DNA of 64,000 nucleotides, taken from contig JAEWOI010000020.1 of assembly GCA_023460935.1 (NCBI GenBank), positions 99,656-163,655 on the forward strand, given 5' to 3'. Source of the DNA: Actinomycetes bacterium (GTDB lineage: Bacteria > Actinomycetota > Actinomycetes > Propionibacteriales > Propionibacteriaceae). Of the stretch, positions 50,519-59,296 are shown in pieces (the stretch's first letter is position 1; each line of letters begins with the position of its first letter). A program made the translations under genes and the position numbers. The notes beneath the pieces are model-generated. The model did no database searches, was not told the DNA's origin, and saw only the letters and a program-made list of their open reading frames with translations.

Positions 50519-50635
50519 CTGAGAGAATTCAAGGAATTCTTCGGGATCAAATCATGGGGCTGCTGTAGTTCGCTGCTCGCGTTTGAATGGCGCGGGTCGG
50601 CCGCTTTGTGCAGGCCGACCCGCACCAGTCCATGG

Positions 50636-50917
50636 TCAGGCCACCCCGCCGGTGCGGGTTCGGCCTCGGGTCGCGGCCAGGTAGATGGCGATGAACAGCG
50701 CCGCGCATGCGATGGAGATGATCCACCGGATCCAGTCGATGCCCTCGGTCTGCGCCACGCCGATCAGGCCCGCGAGCCAGTAGCCGGCCAGGGCGCCGAG
50801 GATGCCGAGGATGATCGTCCACACCATCCCGATGTTCTGGTTCCCCTTCATGAAGAATCTGGCCAGGGCGCCGATAATGGCTCCGAAGATGATCAGACCA
50901 ATGATCTCACCGATCAT
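50636..50917 (-). CDS. GlsB/YeaQ/YmgE-family membrane protein
   Basis: A 93-residue protein with three hydrophobic segments: IGEIIGLIIFGAIIGALARF, IGMVWTIILGILGALAGYWL and WIISIACAALFIAIYL. The first segment followed by a charged loop is the signature of this general-stress family, whose exact function is unknown; some members are linked to acid or envelope stress. ATG 50917 follows a GGAAAG site. Confidence 0.88.
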   Translation of the reverse strand: MIGEIIGLIIFGAIIGALARFFMKGNQNIGMVWTIILGILGALAGYWLAGLIGVAQTEGIDWIRWIISIACAALFIAIYLAATRGRTRTGGVA

Positions 50918-51056
50918 GATTCTGCTTTCCTTTCATGTGGCGTGGTCCTTGGTGGAGAAATGCCCCAATGGCATCGTCTGCAAGCTACCCGCCCGTGACC
51001 GGCGGCAAACCTCGGCCCCGCTCCGGGGACCCATTCGCTGCGACCGCCTTCCGACG

Positions 51057-51126
51057 ACTTTGCGCCGCGAAACCCGACCTTGCGCTCCATCTATGCGGCG
51101 CAAGGTCGGGGTTGGCGGCGCAAAGT
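51057..51126. terminator. Long near-perfect hairpin (29-bp arms)
   Basis: Arms at 51057-51085 and 51098-51126 match at 27 of 29 positions; they begin ACTTTGCGCCGC and end GCGGCGCAAAGT, with a 12-base loop. It lies 40 bp beyond the 3' end of the SDR gene and could terminate it. A G-rich tract (GGGAGCGGGACGGAGGGGGA) follows at once. Confidence 0.7.
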
Positions 51127-51165
51127 GGCGGGAGCGGGACGGAGGGGGAGGAGGAGGGCCGGGGG

Positions 51166-51936
51166 TCAGGTGGCTCCGCTGCGCTGGACGGAGCGCGAGA
51201 TCCGGCGGATCACGCCGGCGGGGGCCAGGGCGAGGAAGGCCCTGGCGGCCTTCCACCGCAGGGTGGGGATGCTGGTCATCCGGCCGGCCTCGGCGTCGCG
51301 CACGGCCCGCTCTGCCACGAGATCGGCGTCCACCCAGGCCCAGTCCGGGATCCCGGACGTGCGGATCCCCGCCCGCTCGTGGAACTCCGTGCGCACCCAG
51401 CCCGGAGACAGGGCTGTGACGGTGACGCCGGTGTGGTGCAACTCGTTGGCCAGCCCCTCGGAGTAACTGCGTACCCAGGCCTTGATCGCCGAGTAGTGGC
51501 CCTGGGTGACCCAGGCTGCCAGTGAGGAGACATTGACGATCCGGCCGCGGCCGCGGGCCCGCATCGCGCGGGCTGCCGCTCCGCCGAGCACCAGGACGGC
51601 GAAGCACATCACGTCCATGGCCCTGCGGTGCCGCTCCAGGTCGCCGCTGGCAAGGGTGGCGCCGACGCTGAAGCCGGCGTTGTTCACCAGCCACTCCACG
51701 GGACGCCCGGGATCCTCCAGCCGGGCGGCGACGGCGGCCAGCTGCGTGGGCACGGCGAGGTCGGCCGGCAGCACCTCCACCTCCACGCCGTAGTGCGCGC
51801 TGAGCTCGGCAGCGCTGGTTGCCAGCCTGGCCTCGTCCCTTGCGACCAGCACCAGGTCGTGGCCGCGGCGGGCGAGGGCACGGGCGAAGGCGGCGCCGAT
51901 GCCGGCGGTCGACCCGGTGACCAGGGAAACGGGCAT
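51166..51936 (-). CDS. Short-chain dehydrogenase/reductase
   Basis: A 256-residue classical SDR from ATG 51936. Cofactor motif TGSTAGIGAAFARALARRG, the NNAG block VNNAGFSVGATL, catalytic Ser in VNVSSLAAW and Tyr/Lys in YSAIKAW. An arginine after the first glycine-rich loop suggests NADP(H). C-terminal KAARAFLALAPAGVIRRISR is typical of the DltE-like/YqjQ group with a membrane-associated tail. Substrate unknown. The next gene on the same strand is an APC permease, with 24 bp between. Confidence 0.9.
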   Translation of the reverse strand: MPVSLVTGSTAGIGAAFARALARRGHDLVLVARDEARLATSAAELSAHYGVEVEVLPADLAVPTQLAAVAARLEDPGRPVEWLVNNAGFSVGATLASGDLERHRRAMDVMCFAVLVLGGAAARAMRARGRGRIVNVSSLAAWVTQGHYSAIKAWVRSYSEGLANELHHTGVTVTALSPGWVRTEFHERAGIRTSGIPDWAWVDADLVAERAVRDAEAGRMTSIPTLRWKAARAFLALAPAGVIRRISRSVQRSGAT

Positions 51937-51960
51937 GCCGCCCAACCTAGCCCGCGGCGC

Positions 51961-53220
<1,260 letters not shown>

Positions 53221-53289
53221 GCCTCGACCCTATCCGCCGCGGTCGTGCCAAGGGCGGATCGGTCCAGCATCGGGGCGAGCTGCCAGGCT

Positions 53290-54069
53290 TCAGGGCCCGA
53301 GCGGCTCCAGGTCCAGGGCGGGAAGGGCGTGCCCGGGGTAGCTGACCGGACGGGCCGGGATGCCCGCGACCGTCGTGTACGGCGGCACGTCCTCCAGCAC
53401 GACGGAGCCGGCGCCAACCTTCGCGCCCTCGCCGACGCGGATGTTCCCCAGCACCTTCGCGCCGGCGCCGATCATGACGCCGCGCCCGATCTTCGGGTGG
53501 CGGTCGCCGCCCACCTTGCCGGTACCGCCGAGGGTCACCTCGTGCAGCATCGAGAAGTCGTCCTCGACCACTGCGGTCTCCCCGATCACCACCGAAGTGG
53601 CGTGGTCGAACATGATCCCCTTCCCGATGCGAGCCCCGGGGTGGATGTCCACGGCGAACACCTCGGAGATCCTGCTCTGCAGGTACAGGGCCAGCGCCGG
53701 CCGCTCGTGCGTCCAGTAGTAGTGGGCCACCCGGTAGGCCTGCAGGGCGTGGAAGCCCTTGAAGTAGAGCAGCGGCACCGAGTAGCCGCGGCAGGCAGGA
53801 TCGCGGCTGAGCACCGCGCGCAGGTCCTCGCGGACGGCGATGCCGATGCTGCGGTCGTCGTCAAGGGCGCGGCCGATCAGCTCGCGCAGGCTGAGCGAGG
53901 TGATCGTCTCGCTCCCCAGCTTGCTGGCCAGGATGAAGCTGAGGGAATCCTCCAGCCTCGCGTGCGACAAGACGTTGGTGTGCAGGAAGCTGGCCAGGGC
54001 CGGTTCGGCAGCGGCGTCGGTCGCGACCTCGGACCGGATCCGGCTCCAGACATCGGCTCTCGGGGTCAT
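53290..54069 (-). CDS. cysE: Serine O-acetyltransferase
   Basis: CysE makes O-acetylserine, the precursor of cysteine. The 259-residue product has the N-terminal helical domain (SRIRSEVATDAAAEPALASF) and the left-handed beta-helix of hexapeptide repeats, with DIHPGARIGKGIMFDHATSV containing the catalytic His-Asp and LHEVTLGGTGKVGGDRHPKI the second histidine. Its length is close to the E. coli enzyme. The start ATG overlaps the thioredoxin-like gene by four bases; with it and DUF4395 it forms an operon headed by a cysteine-rich leader peptide. Confidence 0.95.
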   Translation of the reverse strand: MTPRADVWSRIRSEVATDAAAEPALASFLHTNVLSHARLEDSLSFILASKLGSETITSLSLRELIGRALDDDRSIGIAVREDLRAVLSRDPACRGYSVPLLYFKGFHALQAYRVAHYYWTHERPALALYLQSRISEVFAVDIHPGARIGKGIMFDHATSVVIGETAVVEDDFSMLHEVTLGGTGKVGGDRHPKIGRGVMIGAGAKVLGNIRVGEGAKVGAGSVVLEDVPPYTTVAGIPARPVSYPGHALPALDLEPLGP

Positions 54070-54518
54070 CTCTGCACCTGTCGGTCGTCGGGGCGGTTGG
54101 GGCCGGTCACCAGCGCGAGTGCAGCGAGCACTTCCTGCCTGCGCGGGGCGCCAACGATGCGGTTCCGGACTACGCCGTCCGCGTCCAGCACCAGCACGGT
54201 CGGGGTCCTGCTGATGGCCAGGGTGCCGGCGAGGTCGAGCCTTTGTTCGGCGTCGATCTCGATGTGGGCGACGGCCGGATCGGCTGTCGCCAGTTCAGTG
54301 AGCAGGCGTTTCGTCACCCGGCACGGAGCGCAGACCGCGGAGGAGAACTGGACCAGCGTTGCGCGCGTGCCCAGGCGCCCGCCGAGCAGCGAGTCGTCGA
54401 GCCGGGGGGCACCGGCGTTTGCCCGCACCGGACGCGCCCGGCCGTCGAGGTTGCGACGGTAGAGCCCGAAGCCGACCGCGAGCAGGACCGCGGCAGCGAG
54501 GACGTACGCCCCGGTCAC
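54066..54518 (-). CDS. Membrane-anchored thioredoxin-like protein
   Basis: A 150-residue protein: one N-terminal transmembrane segment (TGAYVLAAAVLLAVGFGLYR), a linker, then a thioredoxin fold with the dithiol C63-x-x-C66 in FSSAVCAPCRVTKRLL and the cis-Pro block SRTPTVLVLDADG. The GTG start overlaps the DUF4395 stop by four bases. DUF4395-thioredoxin pairs are common in actinobacteria and thought to act in sulfur or disulfide metabolism. Coupling to cysE on both sides supports a role in cysteine supply or redox. Confidence 0.9.
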   Translation of the reverse strand: MTGAYVLAAAVLLAVGFGLYRRNLDGRARPVRANAGAPRLDDSLLGGRLGTRATLVQFSSAVCAPCRVTKRLLTELATADPAVAHIEIDAEQRLDLAGTLAISRTPTVLVLDADGVVRNRIVGAPRRQEVLAALALVTGPNRPDDRQVQR

Positions 54519-55009
54519 CGGGCGGCCTCTCCCGCAGTCGCGGCCAGGGCCGGACGGCCGAGCACGCGGCGGCCCAGCAGGTACAGCTCGCAGCCGAGGC
54601 AGAAGTCGAAGACCGCATTGAGCAGTGCCGCGACCAGGGCGAACGCCACGGCCACGAGGAAGAGCCAGGCCAGCCCGGTCAGGGCGCCCAGCAGCGCCAG
54701 CGCAGCGAAGCCGAGCCCCACGCCCTGGGCGAACCGGGGCGGACGCTCGTCCTCGAGTTCGGCCGGATCGGCCAGCCGCGGCCGGACGAAGCGGCGGAAC
54801 AGCCAGCCGTAGGGCTGGAACCGGAGCCCGAGCAGCGAGCCGGCGCCGAAGGCGACGGCCTGCAGGACGACCAGGGGCAGCCCCCACGCCGGCCCGGCGA
54901 GCAGGGCTGCGGCGAGGATGACAGCGCTGAGCGCAGCAGCGAACCGCGGGCCGCGCGGGTCGATCAGGGTTGGGGTGGCGGGGGTGGTCGGGGGGTGGAG
55001 CGTGGTCAC
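54515..55009 (-). CDS. DUF4395 membrane protein
   Basis: A 164-residue protein with four hydrophobic segments: FAAALSAVILAAALLAG, GLPLVVLQAVAFGAGSLLG, GFAALALLGALTGLAWLFLV and ALVAALLNAVFDFCLGCELY. The family signature DPRGPRF at the start and FCLGCELY with two cysteines near the C-terminus are present; the cysteines face the thioredoxin-like partner and may exchange electrons or handle sulfur. GTG 55009 follows a GGAGG site. The leader peptide and possible attenuator lie 130 bp upstream. Confidence 0.88.
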   Translation of the reverse strand: MTTLHPPTTPATPTLIDPRGPRFAAALSAVILAAALLAGPAWGLPLVVLQAVAFGAGSLLGLRFQPYGWLFRRFVRPRLADPAELEDERPPRFAQGVGLGFAALALLGALTGLAWLFLVAVAFALVAALLNAVFDFCLGCELYLLGRRVLGRPALAATAGEAAR

Positions 55010-55044
55010 GGAAGCCTCCGGGTGGGTTGGTCAGTGGATGGACT

Positions 55045-55135
55045 GACAGCGCATCTCGCGGTCTCGACCGCGATCACGGGATCCCGTCGCGGGCCCGACG
55101 GGCCGGCGGGGAGGAGCGGGTGTGATGCTGCTGTC
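55045..55135 (-). promoter_or_regulatory. Putative attenuator stems between leader peptide and DUF4395 gene
   Basis: On the minus strand, GACAGCAGCATC just after the leader stop can pair with GATGCGCTGTC 70 bases later, with one bulged base. Inside that closing stem lie GGCCC-GTC-GGGCC, the palindrome CGGGATCCCG, and CGCGGT-CGAG-ACCGCG. These alternative stems are what ribosome-stalling attenuation needs. No T-run was seen, so control could be of translation rather than termination. Confidence 0.55.
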
Positions 55136-55139
55136 TGGC

Positions 55140-55166
55140 TCAGCCGCGACAACAACACATGCACAT
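55140..55166 (-). CDS. Cysteine-rich leader peptide (8 residues)
   Basis: The minus strand reads ATG TGC ATG TGT TGT TGT, then CGC GGC TGA, that is Met-Cys-Met-Cys-Cys-Cys-Arg-Gly. GGAAG lies 9 bases upstream. Four of eight codons are cysteine, very unlikely by chance, and it is on the strand of the DUF4395-thioredoxin-cysE operon. Short Cys-rich upstream frames that sense cysteine by ribosome stalling have been reported in mycobacteria. That function here is inference. Confidence 0.8.
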   Translation of the reverse strand: MCMCCCRG

Positions 55167-55344
55167 GGGCGCGCTTCCGGTGCTCAGCAAGCTGACGAGC
55201 CGGGGGCTGGTGTGCATGCGCCGAGGTTACCACGGGGCTGCGAAGCCGGGTCGGGCCCTCGGGGCGGGGCCGCGGTGCCGGGCGCGGCTTGCCACCCGGA
55301 AGGGGACGGGCGGGGCGGACCCGGGATTCGGTATCGTTGGCCGG

Positions 55345-55824
55345 GTGAAGCGGCTGCTGCAGTGGCTGCGCCGACCCCGGCTGGGTGTGCGCGCGCTGGC
55401 TGCGGCATGCACTGTGCTCGCGCTGCTGCCGTTGCAGGCGAGGTTGCCCCGGGTTGCAGTGGTGGCATGCTTCGACTCCGGCCACCCCCTCTACCAGTGG
55501 GTGCCCAACACCGCTCCGGGGGGTGCCGGGCACTGCGTGACGGCGCCAACGGCAATGGTCGGCTGGACCCTGATGATCGCGGCCACGCTGGTGGTGCAGG
55601 TCGTGCTGCTGCCGTTCCTGATCGCCGCTGCGGCCATGCTGATGCGCGGCGCACGGGAGCTGGCCCGCTCGGCCGGGGAGGCGATCGCCGCTGCCCTGGT
55701 CGGACTGTCCGGCCTCGGCATCCCGCAGTCCCGGCCGGTGCCGGTGCCGGTGACCGCTGCGCCGCCACGCGCCGGCTGGTCGCGGGAGAACCCGCGCCGC
55801 GGTCCACCCAGCCGACTGTTCTGA
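55345..55824 (+). CDS. Two-helix membrane protein of unknown function
   Basis: A 159-residue protein from GTG 55345. Two hydrophobic segments (VRALAAACTVLALLPLQARL and WTLMIAATLVVQVVLLPFLI, the latter running on) flank an extracytoplasmic loop with two cysteines (VACFDSGHP, GHCVTAPT), which could form a disulfide. The C-terminal tail is proline- and arginine-rich. It precedes the DsbA-like/VKOR pair by 115 bp on the same strand, so a link to envelope folding is possible. No family recognised. Confidence 0.65.
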   Translation: MKRLLQWLRRPRLGVRALAAACTVLALLPLQARLPRVAVVACFDSGHPLYQWVPNTAPGGAGHCVTAPTAMVGWTLMIAATLVVQVVLLPFLIAAAAMLMRGARELARSAGEAIAAALVGLSGLGIPQSRPVPVPVTAAPPRAGWSRENPRRGPPSRLF

Positions 55825-55939
55825 AGCCGAACCCTGACCGCAGCTCGCGGTCCTGCGTGCCAGGCACGCCCCAGGCGCACCACGCCGCTCAACCAGCACT
55901 TCAGGCAGGGCCACCGGGCCCGGACGAAACGGAACACTC

Positions 55940-56722
55940 ATGGCGAACAAACCGAAGAACCAACCCCAGCCTGGCGCGCGTGCCGCCCTGCGACAGCAAC
56001 AACAGGCCCAGGCGGCGGCGGACAAGCGGGCCAGGACCGCGATCCGGGTGGCCTGGATCTCCGGCCTGGCCGTCATCGTCGTGATGATCGGCGTGATCAC
56101 GTGGGCAGTGGTGAGCTCCCGCGGCACCAACACCGGCGTGGTCGGCGCCGACGGCCTCACCGCCCCGGCCACAGCCACCGAGAGCGGAGCTGTGGCGATC
56201 GGCGACGCCGGGGCGAAGGTCACCCTCAGCGTCTACGCCGACTTCATGTGCCCGTACTGCGGCGAGTTCGAACGCGCCAACGGCGATGACATCACCGCAG
56301 CGGTGGACGCAGGCACCACCAAGCTGGAGATCCACCCGATGGCCTTCCTCGACCAGCAGTCCGGAGGCACCAAGTTCTCCACCCGCGCAGCGAACGCGTT
56401 CGTCACCGTTGCGGACGCCGACCCCAAGGTGGCGCTTAAGTACTACCAGCTGCTGTACGCCAGCCAGCCCGCGGAGGGCTCCGCCGGGCTGACCGACCAG
56501 CAGCTGGCCGACCTGGCCCGGCAGGCAGGTGCGCCGGCCGACGTGGTGGCGACGTTCGCAAGGCAGACCTTCGTGCCGTGGGTGCAGAAGATCACCCAGC
56601 AGGCCTTCGACTCCGGTATCACCGGCACCCCGACGGTGAAGATCAACGGGGAGAAGTTCGCCGGCGACGTCTACACCAGGGGCCCGCTCGCCCAGGCGCT
56701 CGCGCAAGCCGCGAATGGCTAG
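55940..56722 (+). CDS. DsbA-like membrane-anchored thiol oxidoreductase
   Basis: A 260-residue protein that introduces disulfides into exported proteins. A charged Gln/Ala-rich N-terminus precedes one membrane anchor (VAWISGLAVIVVMIGVITWA). The extracytoplasmic thioredoxin fold has C104-PY-C107 in YADFMCPYCGEF and the cis-Pro block GITGTPTVKINGE. The VKOR gene that follows overlaps its last eight bases; VKOR would reoxidise it, as in mycobacteria. The product has a DSBA-type helical insert between the active site and cis-Pro. Confidence 0.93.
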   Translation: MANKPKNQPQPGARAALRQQQQAQAAADKRARTAIRVAWISGLAVIVVMIGVITWAVVSSRGTNTGVVGADGLTAPATATESGAVAIGDAGAKVTLSVYADFMCPYCGEFERANGDDITAAVDAGTTKLEIHPMAFLDQQSGGTKFSTRAANAFVTVADADPKVALKYYQLLYASQPAEGSAGLTDQQLADLARQAGAPADVVATFARQTFVPWVQKITQQAFDSGITGTPTVKINGEKFAGDVYTRGPLAQALAQAANG

Positions 56723-57335
56723 TCCCGGGCTGCAACGGCTGCGCGGCCTGCGGCAGTCGAACGGCTGGATCTTCTCCGAGATGCTGGTGTCGGCGCTGAT
56801 CAGCCTGACCGCTTCGTTCGTCCTTGCGATCGACGCGGTCAAGCTGGCGGCCGACCCCAATGCCGCGCTGGGCTGCAACATCAACGCCGTGCTGAGCTGC
56901 GGCGCGGTCGGGAACTCCTGGCAGGCCAGCCTGTTCGGCTTTCCCAACGCGTTCCTCGGGCTGGTCGCCGAGCCGGTGGTGATCACGATCGCCGTAGCCA
57001 GCCTGGGCGGGGTGCGGTTCCCGCGCTGGTTCATGCTGTCCGCGCAGATCGTCTACACCCTCGGCCTGATCTTCGCCTACTGGCTGTTCTTCCAGGCCTT
57101 CTTCGTGATCGGCGCGCTCTGCCCGTGGTGCCTGCTGGTGACCCTGTCCACCACGCTGGTGTTCACCTCGCTGACGCACGTCAACATCCGGGACGGCAAC
57201 CTGTTCCTGCCCGAACGGGCGAGCCGGGCCGCCCGCACCTTCGTGGCCAACGACCTCGACGTGCTGGTGGTCTCGGTCTGGCTGCTGGCCATCGTCACGA
57301 TGGTGGTGGTCAAGTACGTGCCGCTGATGGTCTGA
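56715..57335 (+). CDS. Vitamin K epoxide reductase (VKOR) family protein
   Basis: A 206-residue, five-segment membrane oxidase that passes electrons from DsbA-like proteins to quinone. It has the loop cysteines C54 and C62 in LGCNINAVLSCGAVGNSW and the membrane-embedded redox pair C136-PW-C139 in GALCPWCLLVTL. The family serine/asparagine region (FPNAFLGLVAEP) is intact. The start overlaps the DsbA-like gene. Actinobacterial VKOR replaces DsbB. Confidence 0.94.
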   Translation: MASPGLQRLRGLRQSNGWIFSEMLVSALISLTASFVLAIDAVKLAADPNAALGCNINAVLSCGAVGNSWQASLFGFPNAFLGLVAEPVVITIAVASLGGVRFPRWFMLSAQIVYTLGLIFAYWLFFQAFFVIGALCPWCLLVTLSTTLVFTSLTHVNIRDGNLFLPERASRAARTFVANDLDVLVVSVWLLAIVTMVVVKYVPLMV

Positions 57336-57341
57336 GCCCCG

Positions 57342-57372
57342 CCGCCCGCCACCCGGAAAGGGGGGCGGGCGG
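57342..57372. terminator. Bidirectional hairpin between VKOR and pirin genes
   Basis: CCGCCCGCC and GGCGGGCGG form a nine-bp stem extended by CCC/GGG pairing across a GGAAA loop. It separates two convergent genes. Confidence 0.65.
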
Positions 57373-57377
57373 TGCGC

Positions 57378-58360
57378 TCAGGGCAGCGGCCGGCGGTACC
57401 GGGGACGCAGCTCTCCCGGCGGCAGCGGCGGCGCGTCCAGGCGCGCGACCTCGCCCCGGTAGCCGCGCACCGCGCCGAACCGGTCAGCCTCGTTCTGCCA
57501 GGCCTGCCGGAGTTCCACGATCTCGTCGTGGCTGCGGGCGATGAAGTTCCACCACATGATCACGCCCTCGTCGAAGGGCTCCCCGCCGAGCAGCATCAGC
57601 CTGGCCGGGGCGTCGGACGGGTTGGCCAGCCGCAGGTGGCCCAGTCCGGCGTCCCGGACGCCCATGGTGTCCGGGTCCAGCCGGACCCCGTCCAGCTCCA
57701 CCGTGCCTGCGTCCACCAGCACGCCGTGCTCGTAGCCGGGGTCCACCTCGAACTCCCACACCGCGCCCGGGCGCAGCACGACCTCCGCGCCGAGCAGCGG
57801 GTCTCGGTGTGGATGGGTGAGGTGTCGCCGGCCAGCCGGCCCACCAGGACCCGAGCGGTGCCGCCGGGCACCTCTACCATGTCGGGACGATGGTGCTGGA
57901 ACTCCCGCTCCAGGTCCTTGGCGTGCTCCGGCAGCACCACCCAGAGCTGCACGCCGTGCAGGTAACCGGTCTGCGGGGTGGACACCTCAGAGTGGGCGAT
58001 GCCTCGGCCGGAGGTCATCAGGTTCACCTCGCCCGGCCGCACCAGCGAGTGCACTCCACCGGAGTCGCGGTGCTCGATCTCGCCGTCGAACAGCCAGCTC
58101 ACCGTCTGCAGGCTGGTGTGGGGGTGCGGGGCCACGTCCATGCCGCCGGTGGCCGCCACGAGGTCGGGCCCGTAGTGGTCGACGAAGCACCAGGCTCCGA
58201 CGAAGGAGCGGTGCAGTTGCGGCAGGCTGCGACGCACCCGCATCGACTGCTCACCCCCGCCGAGCTCCACCACCTTCGGCAGCAGGGTCTGGACTTCGCT
58301 GGGGTCGTGGGCCTCCGGGTGGCAGTCGATCACCTGCGGGGCGCGTTCGGTGTTGCTCAC
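57378..58360 (-). pseudogene. Pirin-family protein gene, frameshifted
   Basis: Pirins are bicupin proteins, some with quercetinase activity. From GTG 58360 (good AAGGAGG site) the frame reads a normal N-terminal cupin, with metal ligands in the VAPHPHTSLQTVSWLFDGEI-type block and GRGIAHSE. At 57799-57801 the register is lost after DTSPIHTET; the other frame continues with VVLRPGAVWEFEVDPGYEHG (from the restored reading) and the pirin C-terminal block GGEPFDEGVIMWWNFIARSH to the stop at 57378. Three G stand where four would keep the frame. Either a real mutation or a homopolymer error in the assembly. Confidence 0.85.
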
Positions 58361-58441
58361 TGTTGCCTCCTTGTGGTGGACCACCACTGTCTCACCCGCC
58401 GGCGCCGCAGGCAGCGGGGAATCCTGCCGAGCCGGCGGCGC

Positions 58442-59263
58442 TCAGCCGACCAGCAGCTCCGAGGACTCCCACAGTGCGCGGGCGAGCTGGGCGTCCGCGG
58501 CGAGCTGGGTGGTCCTGGCCAGCCTGCGCTCGGCGTAGTAGCCACCGGACTGCCAGGTCACCCCCGGCGTGCCGTCGGCGAGCCAGACCAGCGTGTCGGC
58601 GCCGCGGGCGGGGCTCACCAGGAGGCGGCTGAGCAGGGGCGAGCCGTAGAAGGCCCGCGTCGGCCAGGACGACTCGCTGCCGAAGTTCGACCCGACCACA
58701 CCGGGGTGGAACGCCGCTGCCGAGACGCCGTGGCCGTGGTGCCTGCGGTGGAGTTCGCGGGTGAACAGCAGGTTGGCGAGCTTGCTGTTGCCGTAGGCGC
58801 GCCACGCGGTGTAGCCGTGCTCGCACTGCAGGTCGTCCGGGTCGTACCTGGCCATGGTGCGGGCTGCGGCGCTGGCCGTCTGGATCACCGTGGCCCGGCT
58901 CTCCACCAGCTTCGGCAGCAGCAGCGTGGTGAGCAGGAAGCCGGCCAGGTGGTTCACCTGGAAGGTGCGCTCGTTCCCGTCGACGGTGAGCTCCCGGCGG
59001 GCGAAGATCCCTCCGGCGTTGTTCGCCAGCACGTCGATGCGCGGGTAGGCCGCCCCCAGTTCAGCCGCGAGGCGCCGCACCTGGCCCAGGTCGGCGAAGT
59101 CGGCGACGTGGTGCGGCATGCCCAGCTCGGCTGCGATCCGTGCGGTCTTCTCCGCCGAGCGGCCCACCACCACGACCTGGTGCCCTCCGGCTGCCAGCCG
59201 GCGTGCCGCGGCGGCGCCGATGCCGTCGCTGGCACCGGTTATGACAACGGTCCGGGTGGCCAT
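58442..59263 (-). CDS. SDR-family oxidoreductase (retinol dehydrogenase-like)
   Basis: A 273-residue SDR. The cofactor loop is TGASDGIGAAAARRLAAGG, with arginine in VVGRSAEKT indicating NADP(H); NNAG is in VLANNAGGIFARREL, catalytic Ser in IQTASAAA, and Tyr/Lys in YGNSKLANLLFTREL, a block typical of WWOX/RDH-like SDRs. Substrate unknown. It ends near the pirin gene and is separated from the LysR gene by 33 bp on the same strand. Confidence 0.9.
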   Translation of the reverse strand: MATRTVVITGASDGIGAAAARRLAAGGHQVVVVGRSAEKTARIAAELGMPHHVADFADLGQVRRLAAELGAAYPRIDVLANNAGGIFARRELTVDGNERTFQVNHLAGFLLTTLLLPKLVESRATVIQTASAAARTMARYDPDDLQCEHGYTAWRAYGNSKLANLLFTRELHRRHHGHGVSAAAFHPGVVGSNFGSESSWPTRAFYGSPLLSRLLVSPARGADTLVWLADGTPGVTWQSGGYYAERRLARTTQLAADAQLARALWESSELLVG

Positions 59264-59296
59264 GGCCCCTCCTGCTCGTGCCGGTGTCCGACCAAC

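Larger units (their letters stand above)
50211..50635. other. Intergenic region with repeats, no gene seen
   Basis: Between the cell-wall enzyme and the GlsB-like gene there is no convincing reading frame. The stretch holds the CGTACG inverted repeat near the enzyme start, a strong GC hairpin at 50485-50518 and AGAATTC-AAG-GAATTCT at 50524-50540. It is long enough for a structured leader RNA of the cell-wall gene; I looked for the c-di-AMP riboswitch consensus and did not find it. Confidence 0.5.

Noticed and set aside
50247..50635. Possible c-di-AMP (ydaO) riboswitch upstream of the NlpC/P60 wall hydrolase
   Set aside because: Such genes often have one in actinobacteria, but the conserved GGGGACCCA and GGGGUGAAUC blocks were not found on the minus strand.
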